This document shows positions 17,682 to 27,115 of a stretch of DNA of 64,000 nucleotides, piece after piece. Source of the stretch: Prochlorococcus sp. AG-409-L18 (lineage in GTDB: Bacteria > Cyanobacteriota > Cyanobacteriia > PCC-6307 > Cyanobiaceae); assembly GCA_003215535.1 (NCBI GenBank), contig QCKG01000003.1:62001-126000 (forward strand), given 5' to 3'. The notes below the pieces were generated by a model. The model had not been told where the DNA came from and ran no database searches. It saw only the letters and a list, made by a program, of their open reading frames with translations. The position numbers were made by a program, and so were the translations under genes. Positions within the stretch are counted from its first letter, which is position 1. Every line of letters starts with the position of its first letter.

Positions 17682-18170
17682 TCAGCGGTCGAAGCGCTGC
17701 TTAACGCGGGTGGCTTTGCCGACCCGCTCCCGCAGATAGAAAAGCTTCGCTCTTCTTACTTTACCGCGGCGTTCAACCTTTATAGAGGCTACTTGAGGGC
17801 TGTGAAGCATGAAAATTCTTTCAACGCCAATCCCTTGGAAGATTCTGCGTACGGTTATGGTTTCATTTAGCCCACCGTGGCGTTTCGAAATAACTACACC
17901 TTCATAGGGCTGAACCCTTTCTTTATTTCCCTCGCTAATCCTTACCCCTACTCGAACCGTATCTCCAACGTAGATTTCAGGAAGATCCGTTTTCTCTTGA
18001 GAAGATTCGAATTCTCGAATAAGTGACTCTGCGCTCAGTTTGATAGTCGCGGCAGACTTGGCAGTCTCTGTAGCGACCTTCCCCTCAGACTTCTCAATTT
18101 GAGGGGCCTTTGCGGTTGAATCATTATTGGTGTCCTCGCTTACGGAGGTTTCAGTCGGATCCACTGTCAT
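17682..18170 (-). CDS. rplS: 50S ribosomal protein L19
   Basis: 162 residues. The L19 core starts near residue 46 ([20 protein letters not shown]) and contains the signature [35 protein letters not shown] and [20 protein letters not shown]. It lies at the 30S-50S bridge region. The first ~45 residues are an acidic/Thr-rich extension absent from the ~115-residue E. coli protein. tRNA-Trp, the small protein and tRNA-Asp follow on the same strand. Confidence 0.96.
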   Translation of the reverse strand: MTVDPTETSVSEDTNNDSTAKAPQIEKSEGKVATETAKSAATIKLSAESLIREFESSQEKTDLPEIYVGDTVRVGVRISEGNKERVQPYEGVVISKRHGGLNETITVRRIFQGIGVERIFMLHSPQVASIKVERRGKVRRAKLFYLRERVGKATRVKQRFDR

Positions 18171-18624
18171 CCCAGCTCCGGGTTAACTTGGAAAAATAAG
18201 ATTGTAACTGCTCGTTAATCATTCTTAGGTCATGTTCGACGTTTTTGCCTGGGTAAAAGCTTTTTAATGCTACGAATGGAGGATTTTAGGAGTACCCACA
18301 AAGGACCTAAAGCATTTCAAAGCATATTGATTGGGCCTGCTTCTTCTCGTACCTATCCCTTGGCTTGATTCCATTGCTACTGAATCTGATCTTGTGCTCC
18401 TGCTTCCCCATGCAAGTTTTCGCTTGTGCAAGATTTGATTTTTATCAAAAGGGGAAAGATTTCCTAAGGGGTCAAGAAAGATCTATCTTGCAAGCTCGCT
18501 TTTGCTAGCTCATATTCATCACTAAATTCCAATGAATTGATAGTTTGAAGTTAGCCTTATTAAAAATCGCCCTTGAATACACATTTTTTATTCAGGGCTA
18601 AGCCTTTTCCTTTTCCTCGGCTTT
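18171..18624. other. 454-base gap between rplS and map, the largest in the window
   Basis: It contains the divergent promoters of rplS and map. Several inverted repeats are visible: TTTAGG/CCTAAA (18285-18311), TTGATTTTTATCAA near 18435, GGAAA/TTTCC near 18454-18464, and a longer one at 18569-18599. No ORF with a credible coding look; the best is 34 codons at 18267-18368 (+). A small RNA or long leaders are possible but not shown. Confidence 0.4.
18569..18599 (+). promoter_or_regulatory. Hairpin in the map leader
   Basis: Imperfect inverted repeat GCCCTTGAATA/TATTCAGGGC with a single bulged T; its loop contains a run of Ts. It sits about 25 bases before the map ATG. It could be an attenuator, a terminator of an upstream small RNA, or a translation-affecting structure. 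The exact role is not shown by sequence. Confidence 0.4.
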
Positions 18625-19470
18625 ATGAAACTATTCGCCGATCTACTTGCTTCAAGTAAAGCTACTCCTCCCTCTACTTCAGGAGTTGGTCCACGAATTC
18701 AGCAGAGGAGGGGTGTGGAAATTAAATCTGCAAGGGAAGTGGAGATAATGCGTAAAGCAAGTCATATTGTTGCAACTGTTTTGCGCGAGATAAATTCAAT
18801 GGTTGAGCCTGGTCAGACGACTGGTGATCTTGATGCTTTCGCTGAGGCTCGGATTCGTGAGATGGGGGCCGTCCCTAGTTTTAAGGGATATCACGGCTTT
18901 CCGGCCAGTATCTGCGCCAGTATTAACAATGAAGTGGTTCATGGAATCCCATCCAAAAAGCGGATAATTAAGGCAGGTGATTTGTTAAAAGTAGATACCG
19001 GGGCGTATTTTGACGGTTATCACGGAGATAGCTGCATAACTATTTGTGTTGGGGAGGCCCCCCAGTTGGCAAATGACTTAAGCCGTGTTGCGCAAGAAGC
19101 ATTGATGGCTGGATTGGCCCAGATCAAGCCCAAGAACACCTTGCTGGACATAGCTGGAGCCATTGAAGATCATGTTCGATCTCATGGTTATAGCGTCGTA
19201 GAGGATTACACAGGTCATGGAGTTGGAAGGAATCTGCACGAGGAACCATCAGTTTTCAATTTTCGAACCAATGATTTGCCTAATGTCACTTTGCGGCCAG
19301 GGATGACACTTGCCGTTGAGCCGATTCTTAATTCAGGCAATAAAGCTTGTAGAACTCTTCGAGATGGATGGACTGTGGTGACTAAAGATGGAAGCCTTTC
19401 GGCTCAATGGGAACATACAATTCTTGTTACATCTGATGGATGCGAAATTCTTACTGATAGGGACAAATAA
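18625..19470 (+). CDS. map: Methionine aminopeptidase, type I
   Basis: 281 residues. A ~30-residue polar extension precedes the pita-bread fold. Metal ligands are in the expected motifs: [16 protein letters not shown] (two Asp), YTGHGVGR (His), AVEPIL (Glu) and QWEHTIL (Glu). It removes the N-terminal Met from nascent proteins. Convergent with the SDR gene, 12 bases between the ends. Confidence 0.95.
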   Translation: MKLFADLLASSKATPPSTSGVGPRIQQRRGVEIKSAREVEIMRKASHIVATVLREINSMVEPGQTTGDLDAFAEARIREMGAVPSFKGYHGFPASICASINNEVVHGIPSKKRIIKAGDLLKVDTGAYFDGYHGDSCITICVGEAPQLANDLSRVAQEALMAGLAQIKPKNTLLDIAGAIEDHVRSHGYSVVEDYTGHGVGRNLHEEPSVFNFRTNDLPNVTLRPGMTLAVEPILNSGNKACRTLRDGWTVVTKDGSLSAQWEHTILVTSDGCEILTDRDK

Positions 19471-19482
19471 GAGCTTGTTCAG

Positions 19483-20235
19483 TCAGGCATTATGCTTGTT
19501 ATAAAGTTTATTAATAACGAAGGAGTAGGTTGATCTAATAAGCTCAACTATAGGCATGATTACATAAGTTATAGGGTTAGGAGTAACAATTATAAGTTTC
19601 AGATCTAATTCGACCTGTTTAATTATTTGATTAGCTACGAGTCTTGATCCCATTATGCCGAGCGGATTTAATTCTGATTTGAAAGGCCCTAAAATAAGCT
19701 TTCTAATAATTAAACTTTCTTCCTTGCTCTCGTTTAAGTTGTTCCATTTAAGGCTCACTATTTCACCGATTAGGCGCTTACTTATCTCATAGGTTGGACT
19801 TAGCGCAGGCTGTATTTCTGCTTCTGAAGTGTTTATCCATAATTCTCGAGGTTGAGAACCTTTACTATCTCTTTGGACAATTTCTTCAAAAATTTCCATT
19901 AATCGCAAGGTGCTAAGTGCATTGATTTCAAGGGCTTTATTTAAAGCTTTAGCACTTTGATCCCCTTTAGGGTTAATGCCATGGTTTAGGACTAGGATGT
20001 CAACTTTTGACAAAGTCTTTTTCAGGGCATTTTCCTGTCCACAGGACCATTGAACCCAGTCTTCAGGTCCATCCTTTTTTTCTACATTTATGGAATCAAT
20101 AGGTTGGTGAGTAAGCCCTATTACTGAAGCGCCTTTCTCTCTTAGCCCTCTTGTAAGTGCTTTTCCAAGACTTCCGTTAGCGCCTGTGATGCCAATACGG
20201 AAATTTTCCCATCTTTTCCCATTAGAAAATTTCAT
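19483..20235 (-). CDS. Short-chain dehydrogenase/reductase family protein
   Basis: 250 residues. The N-terminal GITGANGSLGKALTRGLR is the Rossmann glycine motif (TGxxxxxG); LNHGINPKG corresponds to the NAG segment; the catalytic Ser lies in LWINTSEAEI and the YxxxK in SPTYEISKR. The C-terminus (VIMPIVELIRSTYSFV) is hydrophobic and may contact a membrane. Substrate cannot be told from sequence. Convergent with map and divergent from the BioD/DRTGG gene. Confidence 0.8.
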   Translation of the reverse strand: MKFSNGKRWENFRIGITGANGSLGKALTRGLREKGASVIGLTHQPIDSINVEKKDGPEDWVQWSCGQENALKKTLSKVDILVLNHGINPKGDQSAKALNKALEINALSTLRLMEIFEEIVQRDSKGSQPRELWINTSEAEIQPALSPTYEISKRLIGEIVSLKWNNLNESKEESLIIRKLILGPFKSELNPLGIMGSRLVANQIIKQVELDLKLIIVTPNPITYVIMPIVELIRSTYSFVINKLYNKHNA

Positions 20236-20313
20236 TTAGATGATGAGAAAAAGATTAAAAGGTGATCTTGAAAGTCTAAAATTAGCCTTTAATAGGATTA
20301 AAGGAGTCCGGTC

Positions 20314-21408
20314 ATGGCTAGGACCTTGATGATCGGATCATGTGAGCCTTTTAGTGGTAAATCTGCCTTGGTGCTTGGTATAGCAAGGTACTGCTTATCT
20401 GCCAATCAAAAAATTCGCTTTGGTAAGCCCTTGGCTACAAGTATTGAACTAGACGACTGCTCAGAGGGGCTCCCACAACATTTAATTGATGATGATGTTC
20501 GATTTGTCGGCTCTATTCTTGGCCTCTCTGAGAATCAACTGCTTGAGTCCGTAGAACTATCATCCCCAGCGACAGCAGATCAACGACTTATAAAGAGCAA
20601 TCCTGGAAAGGATTTGGAGTTTGAATCCTTTCGTAAAAGACTAGAGGCACCATTTGATGGGATAACAATCCTTGAGGCAGCCGGTAGTTTGAATGAGGGG
20701 CTGCTTTTTGGATTGAGCCTTGAACAGCTCGCAAGAGGGTTGGAAGCACGAGTTGTGCTTGTTCATCTTTGGGAAGACAGCCGAAGCGTTGATGCTTTGT
20801 TGGCTGCTAAGGCGCAACTAGGAGATCATTTGATTGGAATTGTATTAAATGCTGTTTCACCAGAAGAAATAGAGGTTTTAGAACGCAATGTTGTTCCTGC
20901 GTTGGAGTCCATTGGGATTGTTGTCTTTGGCATTATGCCTCGTTCTCCTTTGCTTAGAAGTGTCACTGTTGGGGAACTAGTTAGGCGCTTAGATGCAAGG
21001 GTTTTGTGTTGTACTGAAAGCCTTGAATTGTTAGTCGAAACATTAAGTATTGGTGCTATGAATGTGAATTCTGCAATGGAATTTTTCCGAAGACGTCGCA
21101 ATATGGCTGTAGTGACTGGAGCAGGCCGAACTGACATCCAACTAGCTGCCTTAGAAGCTTCGACCCAGTGTTTGATACTTACAGGTGCAGGTGAACCACT
21201 GCCTCAGTTGATTAATAGGGCTGAGGAGCTTGAAGTACCCCTTCTTAAGGTAGATCACGACACTCTTGCAACAGTTGAAGTAATTGAGCAGGCCTTTGGA
21301 CATGTGCGATTGCACGAGACTGTAAAAGCAACTTATGCCTTTCGATTGGTTGAAGAGCATTGCGATATAGACCGACTCTTTAGGAGAATTGGATTTCCTA
21401 CAAATTGA
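20314..21408 (+). CDS. BioD-like P-loop and DRTGG domain protein
   Basis: 364 residues. N-terminal AAA_26/BioD-like domain with a P-loop-type motif GSCEPFSGKSALVLGIAR, then a DRTGG domain (about residues 215-340) beginning near LRSVTVGELVRRLDARVL and including VTGAGRTDIQLAALEAS. This is the same domain pair found at the N-terminus of long phosphate acetyltransferases, here without the catalytic Pta part, so it may be a regulatory or nucleotide-sensing protein. AAGGAG lies upstream of the ATG. It is followed 42 bases later by a DprA/LOG-like gene on the same strand. Confidence 0.75.
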   Translation: MARTLMIGSCEPFSGKSALVLGIARYCLSANQKIRFGKPLATSIELDDCSEGLPQHLIDDDVRFVGSILGLSENQLLESVELSSPATADQRLIKSNPGKDLEFESFRKRLEAPFDGITILEAAGSLNEGLLFGLSLEQLARGLEARVVLVHLWEDSRSVDALLAAKAQLGDHLIGIVLNAVSPEEIEVLERNVVPALESIGIVVFGIMPRSPLLRSVTVGELVRRLDARVLCCTESLELLVETLSIGAMNVNSAMEFFRRRRNMAVVTGAGRTDIQLAALEASTQCLILTGAGEPLPQLINRAEELEVPLLKVDHDTLATVEVIEQAFGHVRLHETVKATYAFRLVEEHCDIDRLFRRIGFPTN

Positions 21409-21450
21409 GAGGAGATACTGCTAACTTGAAAGAGCTTTAAGGGGATTTCC

Positions 21451-21963
21451 TTGAGTCGTTCCTTGGATGTCCCGTCGATAGGGCGTGTAAATACACTCGC
21501 TCAAGAATTGGCCTTGTTGCAAGACAAGGGCAAAAGGCGCATAGCTTTTTTAGGTAGTCGGCATGTCCCAGTTGTATCTATTCATCTTGTTGAGTTAATT
21601 GCCCGCTCTTTGGCTCAAGAGGGGCATTCGATTATTACTTCTGGCTCTCAAGGGGTTAATGCTGCAGTTATAAGAGGTGTTTTGGAAGTTGATCCATCTC
21701 TTCTAACAGTATTGCTACCACAGAGTCTTGAAAGACAGGCTCATGAGATTATCGATCAACTAAGTCAAGTGCTTCATTTAATTGAAAAAGCTGATAATGA
21801 TGACTTGCCTTTGCCAATGGCTAGCAGCCTATGCAATCAAGAGATAATTAGTAGATGTGATCAATTGATTTGTTTCGCCTTCCATGATAGCGAAACCCTT
21901 CTCGCAAGCTGCCGAAGTGCAGAAGAAATGGGTAAGGTAGTAAGTATTTTGTTTTTTGATTGA
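21451..21963 (+). CDS. DprA/LOG-like Rossmann protein
   Basis: 170 residues from a TTG (21451). The core is one Rossmann domain: RIAFLGSRHVPVV, HSIITSGSQGVNAAVIRG, then TVLLPQSLERQ and SRCDQLICFAFHDSET. The GSR and SGxxxGxxxA patterns are those of DprA (Smf) recombination mediators and of lysine decarboxylase-like (LOG) proteins. It is shorter than full DprA and lacks its N- and C-terminal helical domains. Function could be nucleotide binding, or an uptake/recombination role; not resolved. Forms a pair with the BioD/DRTGG gene. Confidence 0.65.
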   Translation: MSRSLDVPSIGRVNTLAQELALLQDKGKRRIAFLGSRHVPVVSIHLVELIARSLAQEGHSIITSGSQGVNAAVIRGVLEVDPSLLTVLLPQSLERQAHEIIDQLSQVLHLIEKADNDDLPLPMASSLCNQEIISRCDQLICFAFHDSETLLASCRSAEEMGKVVSILFFD

Positions 21964-22137
21964 GATTCCTATATACTTCATATGGTGAATACTTAGTAGA
22001 AATTTGTTTTACAATAAGTGCATTTCATAGTTTGTTGATTATCTCGTCACTTTTTACGCAAAGTAATACGAGGTTTTGGCATATTATTCTTAAAATGCAT
22101 TAGTGCTCTCTTACCCTACCCAGTAGAAAATTTCACA

Positions 22138-22635
22138 ATGGCTGACAATTACTCATTTGATGTCGTTTCAGACTTTGATCGACAGGAACTGGTTAATGCT
22201 ATTGATCAGCTGCGAAGAGAAGTTTCGCAACGTTATGACCTGAAAGACTCAAATTCAGAGATCGAGCTTCAGGAAAATGAGCTAGTAATAACAACTACTA
22301 GTGAAATGACTTTGCAATCTATAGAAGATATCCTTCGGCAAAAGGTTACTAAGAGGAAGCTCTCGCTAAAAATCTTTGATTTTCAGTTGCCTGAATCTTC
22401 TGGTGGTAACAGGGTTAGGCAAAGGGTTATTTTACGAAAGGGATTAACTCAGGAAGTAGCTAAGAAGCTAAGTAAGTCTGTTAGAGATAGGCTTAAGAAA
22501 ATAAATGTTGCCATCCAGGGAGAAAGCCTAAGAATTACCAGTAAGAATAAGGATGATCTCCAGACTGCTATAGCAATTTTAAGAGATAAGGAAGAGGATC
22601 TTGACCTTCCATTGCAATTTGAGAATTATAGATGA
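22138..22635 (+). CDS. YajQ family protein (UPF0234)
   Basis: 165 residues. Full-length match to YajQ: SFDVVSDFDRQELVNAIDQL at the start, SQRYDLKDSNSEIEL, and the RQRVILRKGLTQEVAKKL repeat half. Two ferredoxin-like repeats are expected. Members bind nucleotides, including c-di-GMP in Xanthomonas/Pseudomonas homologues. The cyanobacterial role is not known. It stands alone with AT-rich gaps either side (21964-22137 and 22636-22882), in which I saw nothing definite. Confidence 0.85.
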   Translation: MADNYSFDVVSDFDRQELVNAIDQLRREVSQRYDLKDSNSEIELQENELVITTTSEMTLQSIEDILRQKVTKRKLSLKIFDFQLPESSGGNRVRQRVILRKGLTQEVAKKLSKSVRDRLKKINVAIQGESLRITSKNKDDLQTAIAILRDKEEDLDLPLQFENYR

Positions 22636-22882
22636 TTAATTATGAGATTTATTCCTTTAAATTTGCGAAAACTTAGTTTTAAGTTATAGGGTCAAATTTT
22701 TATCTTTAAAAGGATAAACCTTATTCTTAACTATGAGTATTTGCAACTTTGATTCTGACTAAGTTGTTGGGTATTATGCTTGATTGCATTACAAATGAGC
22801 TGACTTTTATTAATATATCTGCCTTAAAATGCATTTATGAATAAATTGCTTTAGTTCAATTTTAAAACTCACTGTACTCTTT

Positions 22883-23104
22883 ATGGATGAACCGATGGAG
22901 GAAATAGTGGAGTTACTTGCTTCACTTGCAGTAGAGAGAATGGGTCCGGACTTAAATGACTTTGAAAGATATTGTTGGATGGTTGTTCATGAGCATCGCC
23001 ATGGATTTGTGCCAACGGAATATGACATTAGGGAAATTGACGAGGATTTGTACACAGCTGTACTGAACCGGATTAGGAAGAGAAATGAGTCCTGCAATTA
23101 TTGA
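22883..23104 (+). CDS. Small acidic protein of unknown function
   Basis: 73 residues from the ATG at 22883. It is acidic, with no membrane segment and no cleavage signal; the central block LNDFERYCWMVVHEHRHGFV has a striking aromatic/His cluster (WMVVHEHRHGF). I do not recognise a family. The reading frame, ATG start and coding-like composition support a real gene. 113 bases upstream of the prohibitin-family gene on the same strand. Confidence 0.6.
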   Translation: MDEPMEEIVELLASLAVERMGPDLNDFERYCWMVVHEHRHGFVPTEYDIREIDEDLYTAVLNRIRKRNESCNY

Positions 23105-23217
23105 TAAGGGGTTAAGTGACTCAAAATAAGCTTAGGAAACCGTATATATCTTCATATCTGATGAATTCGCATCATATGAACTAGATATATCTAGAATTAG
23201 TAAAGATAGAAAAAATT

Positions 23218-24018
23218 ATGAACACGCCTTTTCGTAATGTGACTCCTAATGGGACAGGTGGAGCTGCGACTCTCCTTTTGGCACTTTCCTTTACAGGTTT
23301 TTTGCTTCTTACTCAAGCTCTATTTATAGTCCCTGCAGGCCAGGTCGCAGTTGTAACTACCTTAGGAAAAGTGAGTGGGGGCTCTCGCAGGCCAGGATTG
23401 AACCTGAAAATTCCTTTTATTCAAGCTGTTTTCCCATTTGATGTTAGAACCCAGGTAAGGCCTGAAAAATTTGCAACTCTAACTAAAGACTTACAGGTAA
23501 TTGAGGCAACTGCAACTGTTAAGTATGCCGTAAGGCCTAACGAAGCTGGACGTGTTTATAGCACTATTGCTTACAACGATAGAGAGGTTTATCCCCGAAT
23601 TATTCAACCCTCTTTGCTAAAAGCTCTTAAGTCTGTCTTCTCTCAATATGAGTTGGTGACAATTGCAAGTAAGTGGAGTGATATCTCTGAGATTGTTGAA
23701 AAAACAGTTGCTGAAGAACTTGATAAGTTTGACTACGTAGATGTTCGTGGTCTTGATTTGACTGGGTTAGAGATTGCTGAGGAATATCGGGCAGCAATTG
23801 AGCAAAAACAGATTGCTGAACAGCAGCTTCTTCGAGCACAGACAGAAGTTAAAATTGCAGAACAGGAAGCTAAAAGATATGAGACGCTAACTAGAAGCCT
23901 TGATGACCAGGTCCTTTTTAAACTTTTCCTAGATAAATGGGATGGAAAGACAAAAGTTGTACCTTCTTTGCCTGGCACTAAGGGAGGAAATATACCTGTA
24001 ATAGTGGGGGGTAAATAG
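23218..24018 (+). CDS. Prohibitin / SPFH (band 7) family protein
   Basis: 266 residues. An N-terminal membrane segment (LLLALSFTGFLLLTQALFIV) precedes the SPFH domain: PAGQVAVVTTLGKVSGGSRRPGLN, FPFDVRTQ, and a C-terminal helical coiled coil rich in Glu and Gln (about residues 180-225). Prohibitin-like proteins form membrane rings that scaffold proteases or organise microdomains; in cyanobacteria they occur in plasma and thylakoid membranes. Its ends are marked by a hairpin terminator at 24096-24126. Confidence 0.88.
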   Translation: MNTPFRNVTPNGTGGAATLLLALSFTGFLLLTQALFIVPAGQVAVVTTLGKVSGGSRRPGLNLKIPFIQAVFPFDVRTQVRPEKFATLTKDLQVIEATATVKYAVRPNEAGRVYSTIAYNDREVYPRIIQPSLLKALKSVFSQYELVTIASKWSDISEIVEKTVAEELDKFDYVDVRGLDLTGLEIAEEYRAAIEQKQIAEQQLLRAQTEVKIAEQEAKRYETLTRSLDDQVLFKLFLDKWDGKTKVVPSLPGTKGGNIPVIVGGK

Positions 24019-24095
24019 TTTGTGTGGAAATTATATCAATATCGACTAACCCTTAAATAGGTTAATCTTAGCAAGTTTTATTTGATCATTAAAGC

Positions 24096-24126
24096 ATAAC
24101 TGGCTTGCTTAAAGTAAGCCAGTTAT
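24096..24126. terminator. Bidirectional terminator between the prohibitin gene and hemL
   Basis: Inverted repeat ATAACTGGCTT...AAGCCAGTTAT with a short loop, followed by TTTAT on the plus strand and preceded by A/T on the other. It lies between the converging genes. Confidence 0.75.
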
Positions 24127-24160
24127 TTATAGGTTATTTTAGGCATTAAAAGGTTAAGGA

Positions 24161-25459
24161 TTATTTGATTAATGCGAAGCTTTCGCGAAAGGCCTGAAGA
24201 GTGGCTTCTATATCATCATCAGAATGTGCTAAAGAAGTGAACCCTGCTTCAAATGCACTAGGAGCAAGATAGATTCCGCGTTCAAGCATTGCATTGTGCA
24301 ACTTCCCAAATCTTTCAGTATCTGCTGATTTTGCCTCTTCGAAATTCCTAACGGGTCCTTCGCACAAGTAAAAACCAAACATTGCACTAATACTGCTTCC
24401 TGTGATTGATAGCCCAGATCCTTTGGCAGCATCGATTATTCCAGTAATTAGTCGTTTTGTTGTGGCCTCTAATTTTTCATAAGCTCCTTCTTGCTTGAGT
24501 AGCTCTAGGGTCTTAATCCCTGCCGTCATTGCTAAAGGGTTTCCACTAAGTGTCCCTGCTTGATACATAGGACCAGCAGGGGAAACCATTGACATAATTT
24601 CTGCTTTGCCTCCATAAGCCCCAACTGGAAGCCCCCCTCCTATGACTTTGCCCATAGTGGTCAGATCAGGAGTGACTCCAAAACGAGATTGAGCACCTCC
24701 ATAGCTGATTCTGAAACCAGTCATTACTTCATCGAAGACAAGCAAAGCTCCATTCTCTTTAGTGACTTCTCTTAAACCTTCAAGAAACCCTGGCTCAGGG
24801 GTTATAAAACCTGCATTCCCTACAACTGGCTCAAGGATTACTCCTGAAATTGCATCTGGGTTTTCAGCAAAAAGTTCTTTGACAGCTTCTAGATCGTTGT
24901 AAGGGGCCGTAAGTGTGTTTGCGGTTGTACTCCTAGGTACACCTGGGGAGTCAGGTAGTCCAAGTGTGGCAACACCTGAACCTGCTTTGACCAGGAACAT
25001 ATCAGCATGTCCGTGGTAACAGCCTTCAAATTTGATTACCTTGTCTCGCCCTGTAAAGGCTCTCATTAGGCGAAGCACAGCCATACATGCTTCAGTCCCA
25101 CTATTTACAAAACGAACCATCTCAACGCTTGGGACGGCTTCTATAACCATTTCCGCAAGTTTGTTCTCCAATTCGCATGGAGCTCCGAAGCTTGTTCCTT
25201 TTTCTAAAGCTTCTTGAAGAGCCGCAATTACATCGGGATGCGCGTGTCCGCAAATTGCAGGTCCCCAGCTTCCTACGTAATCAATAAACCGATTCCCATC
25301 GACGTCCCATGCGTAGGGACCTTTGACCCGGTCGAAAACGACTGGTTGTCCGCCTACCGACTTGAATGCCCGGACTGGGGAACTTACGCCGCCAGGCATT
25401 AATGCTTGCGCAGCGTTGAAGATGGCCTGGGATTTGATGGTGTTCAAGGCGTTTGTCAC
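24161..25459 (-). CDS. hemL: Glutamate-1-semialdehyde 2,1-aminomutase
   Basis: 432 residues starting at GTG (25459). PLP enzyme that turns glutamate-1-semialdehyde into 5-aminolevulinate, the precursor of chlorophyll, haem and cobalamin. Conserved features are the [17 protein letters not shown] start, [20 protein letters not shown], the [12 protein letters not shown] Asp, the PLP-lysine in [18 protein letters not shown], and [13 protein letters not shown]. Divergent from glcD. Confidence 0.97.
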   Translation of the reverse strand: MTNALNTIKSQAIFNAAQALMPGGVSSPVRAFKSVGGQPVVFDRVKGPYAWDVDGNRFIDYVGSWGPAICGHAHPDVIAALQEALEKGTSFGAPCELENKLAEMVIEAVPSVEMVRFVNSGTEACMAVLRLMRAFTGRDKVIKFEGCYHGHADMFLVKAGSGVATLGLPDSPGVPRSTTANTLTAPYNDLEAVKELFAENPDAISGVILEPVVGNAGFITPEPGFLEGLREVTKENGALLVFDEVMTGFRISYGGAQSRFGVTPDLTTMGKVIGGGLPVGAYGGKAEIMSMVSPAGPMYQAGTLSGNPLAMTAGIKTLELLKQEGAYEKLEATTKRLITGIIDAAKGSGLSITGSSISAMFGFYLCEGPVRNFEEAKSADTERFGKLHNAMLERGIYLAPSAFEAGFTSLAHSDDDIEATLQAFRESFALIK

Positions 25460-25596
25460 GGGGACCTATGCCAAGGGGCTGATAAACACAGTTGGCCATA
25501 TTGGCCTAAAACAGTGAGATTCGTCTCAAATTTGTTTGTATCTTCTATACCGTGAGTATTAAAGATTCTACTTTGCAAGGAGGACGTGCGTAGTTC

Positions 25597-27069
25597 ATGT
25601 CTCATGACTGGACAGCTCTGAACAGGGATCTCAGGGAATTCCTCCCTAGGAAATCGGTAGTTTTGAAACGGCAGGAATTGCTCGTTTATGACTGTGACGG
25701 TCTGACCATAGATCGTCACAGTCCGCCTATGGCTGTCCTCCCTGAAACAACATCTGATGTAGTTAAGGTCCTTGCTTGTTGTTATCGACACGGCATCCCT
25801 TTTGTTGCGAGAGGAAGTGGAACAGGCCTTTCTGGTGGGGCATTAGTCGAGGAAGAGGCACTCTTGGTAGTGACCAGTCGAATGAGGAAAATTTTGGCAA
25901 TAGATTTGGAAAACCATACAGTTACTGTTCAGCCAGGAGTCATTAATAGTTGGGTTACAAATGCTGTCGCAGGAGATGGTTTTTACTATGCACCTGATCC
26001 ATCAAGTCAAGTTGTTTGCAGTATTGGAGGAAACGTAGCTGAAAATTCTGGTGGTGTTCATTGCCTTAAATATGGTGTGACTAGTAATCACGTCTTGGGA
26101 TTAGAAATTGTTCTCCCAGATGGCAGTTTGACAACTCTAGGTAGCCAGCTAGCTGAAACTTCTGAATTAGATTTACGTGGGGCCTTCATTGGTAGTGAAG
26201 GCACTTTGGGTATTGCTACGGCAATAACTTTGAGGCTTTTGAGATCACCTCAAAATGTAACAGTGCTTCTTGCAGATTTCTTAAGTATGGAGGCGGCAGG
26301 GGAGGCGGTTTGCTGTGTTACTGCCGCAGGGCTTATGCCTGCTGGGATGGAAATTATGGATAATTTCATGATTAATGCAGTAAATGATCTTTTTGGAGTT
26401 GATGAATATCCTCGTGATGCAGCAGCAGTGTTGCTGATTGAGATTGATGGTCAAGCTGCCGAGGTTCTTGCTGCAGCTGATCATGCCAGTCAAATTTGTA
26501 AGAATTGTGGCGCTAGAAATATAAGAAGAGCTGATGAAGATGAAGAGCGAGCACTTCTATGGAAAGGAAGGAAATCAGCCTTTGCGGCGGTAGGTCAAAT
26601 CTCACCAACATATTTTGTTCAGGATGGCGTTGTGCCAAGAAGCACTTTGCCTAAGGTTCTTTCTTCGATTGAGAGATTGAGTCTTGAACATGACTTACCC
26701 GTTGCAAATGTTTTTCATGCTGGGGATGGGAACTTACATCCTTTAATTCTTTATAAGGCAGATATATCTGGTATTGAAAAGCGAGTGAGAGATCTTGGCG
26801 CGGCAATTCTTAGAGAGTGTTTGTCTGTTGGAGGAAGTATTACAGGTGAACATGGAGTAGGTTCCGATAAACGTTGTTATTTAGATTGGATGTTTGAACC
26901 AGATGATTTGGCTACGATGACATTACTTAGGCAAGCATTTGATCCAGATAACAGGGCTAATCCGGGTAAGATCTTCCCAACACCTAAAACTTGCGGAGAG
27001 TCTGCTAGGAGAAAAATATTTTTAGCTGATGAGAACAAGTCAGAATCAAAAGAATTGGATCTGTTCTGA
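25597..27069 (+). CDS. glcD: Glycolate oxidase/dehydrogenase FAD subunit GlcD-like
   Basis: 490 residues. FAD-binding PCMH domain with FVARGSGTGLSGGAL and SIGGNVAENSGG; C-terminal FAD-oxidase domain with VFHAGDGNLHPLIL and GSITGEHGVGSDKR. It should oxidise the glycolate formed by Rubisco oxygenation. The GlcE and GlcF partners are not in this window. An AAGGAGGA sequence precedes the ATG. D-lactate dehydrogenases share the same fold, so the substrate is the likely but not the only choice. Convergent with xth. Confidence 0.9.
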   Translation: MSHDWTALNRDLREFLPRKSVVLKRQELLVYDCDGLTIDRHSPPMAVLPETTSDVVKVLACCYRHGIPFVARGSGTGLSGGALVEEEALLVVTSRMRKILAIDLENHTVTVQPGVINSWVTNAVAGDGFYYAPDPSSQVVCSIGGNVAENSGGVHCLKYGVTSNHVLGLEIVLPDGSLTTLGSQLAETSELDLRGAFIGSEGTLGIATAITLRLLRSPQNVTVLLADFLSMEAAGEAVCCVTAAGLMPAGMEIMDNFMINAVNDLFGVDEYPRDAAAVLLIEIDGQAAEVLAAADHASQICKNCGARNIRRADEDEERALLWKGRKSAFAAVGQISPTYFVQDGVVPRSTLPKVLSSIERLSLEHDLPVANVFHAGDGNLHPLILYKADISGIEKRVRDLGAAILRECLSVGGSITGEHGVGSDKRCYLDWMFEPDDLATMTLLRQAFDPDNRANPGKIFPTPKTCGESARRKIFLADENKSESKELDLF

Positions 27070-27084
27070 TTCAATAAAGTTAGT

Positions 27085-27103
27085 CTTTTTTTTATAAAAA
27101 AAG
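27085..27103. terminator. A/T hairpin between glcD and xth
   Basis: C, eight Ts, A, T, seven As, G: an almost perfect A/T inverted repeat located between the two converging stop codons. It could act as a weak bidirectional terminator; the lack of G/C pairs keeps confidence low. Confidence 0.35.
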
Positions 27104-27115
27104 CTTTAGGGGTTT

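Noticed and set aside
17553-17870. Plus-strand frame running through tRNA-Trp and antisense of rplS
   Set aside because: Crosses a tRNA gene and a ribosomal protein gene on the other strand.
18267-18368. 34-codon open frame on the plus strand in the rplS-map gap
   Set aside because: Too short, no clear ribosome binding site and no recognisable protein pattern.
22727-22834. 36-codon minus-strand frame upstream of the small acidic gene
   Set aside because: Within an AT-rich gap; no start signal or recognisable pattern.
25456-25791. 111-codon minus-strand frame across the hemL-glcD divergent promoter
   Set aside because: Overlaps the start of both hemL and glcD and has no recognisable pattern.
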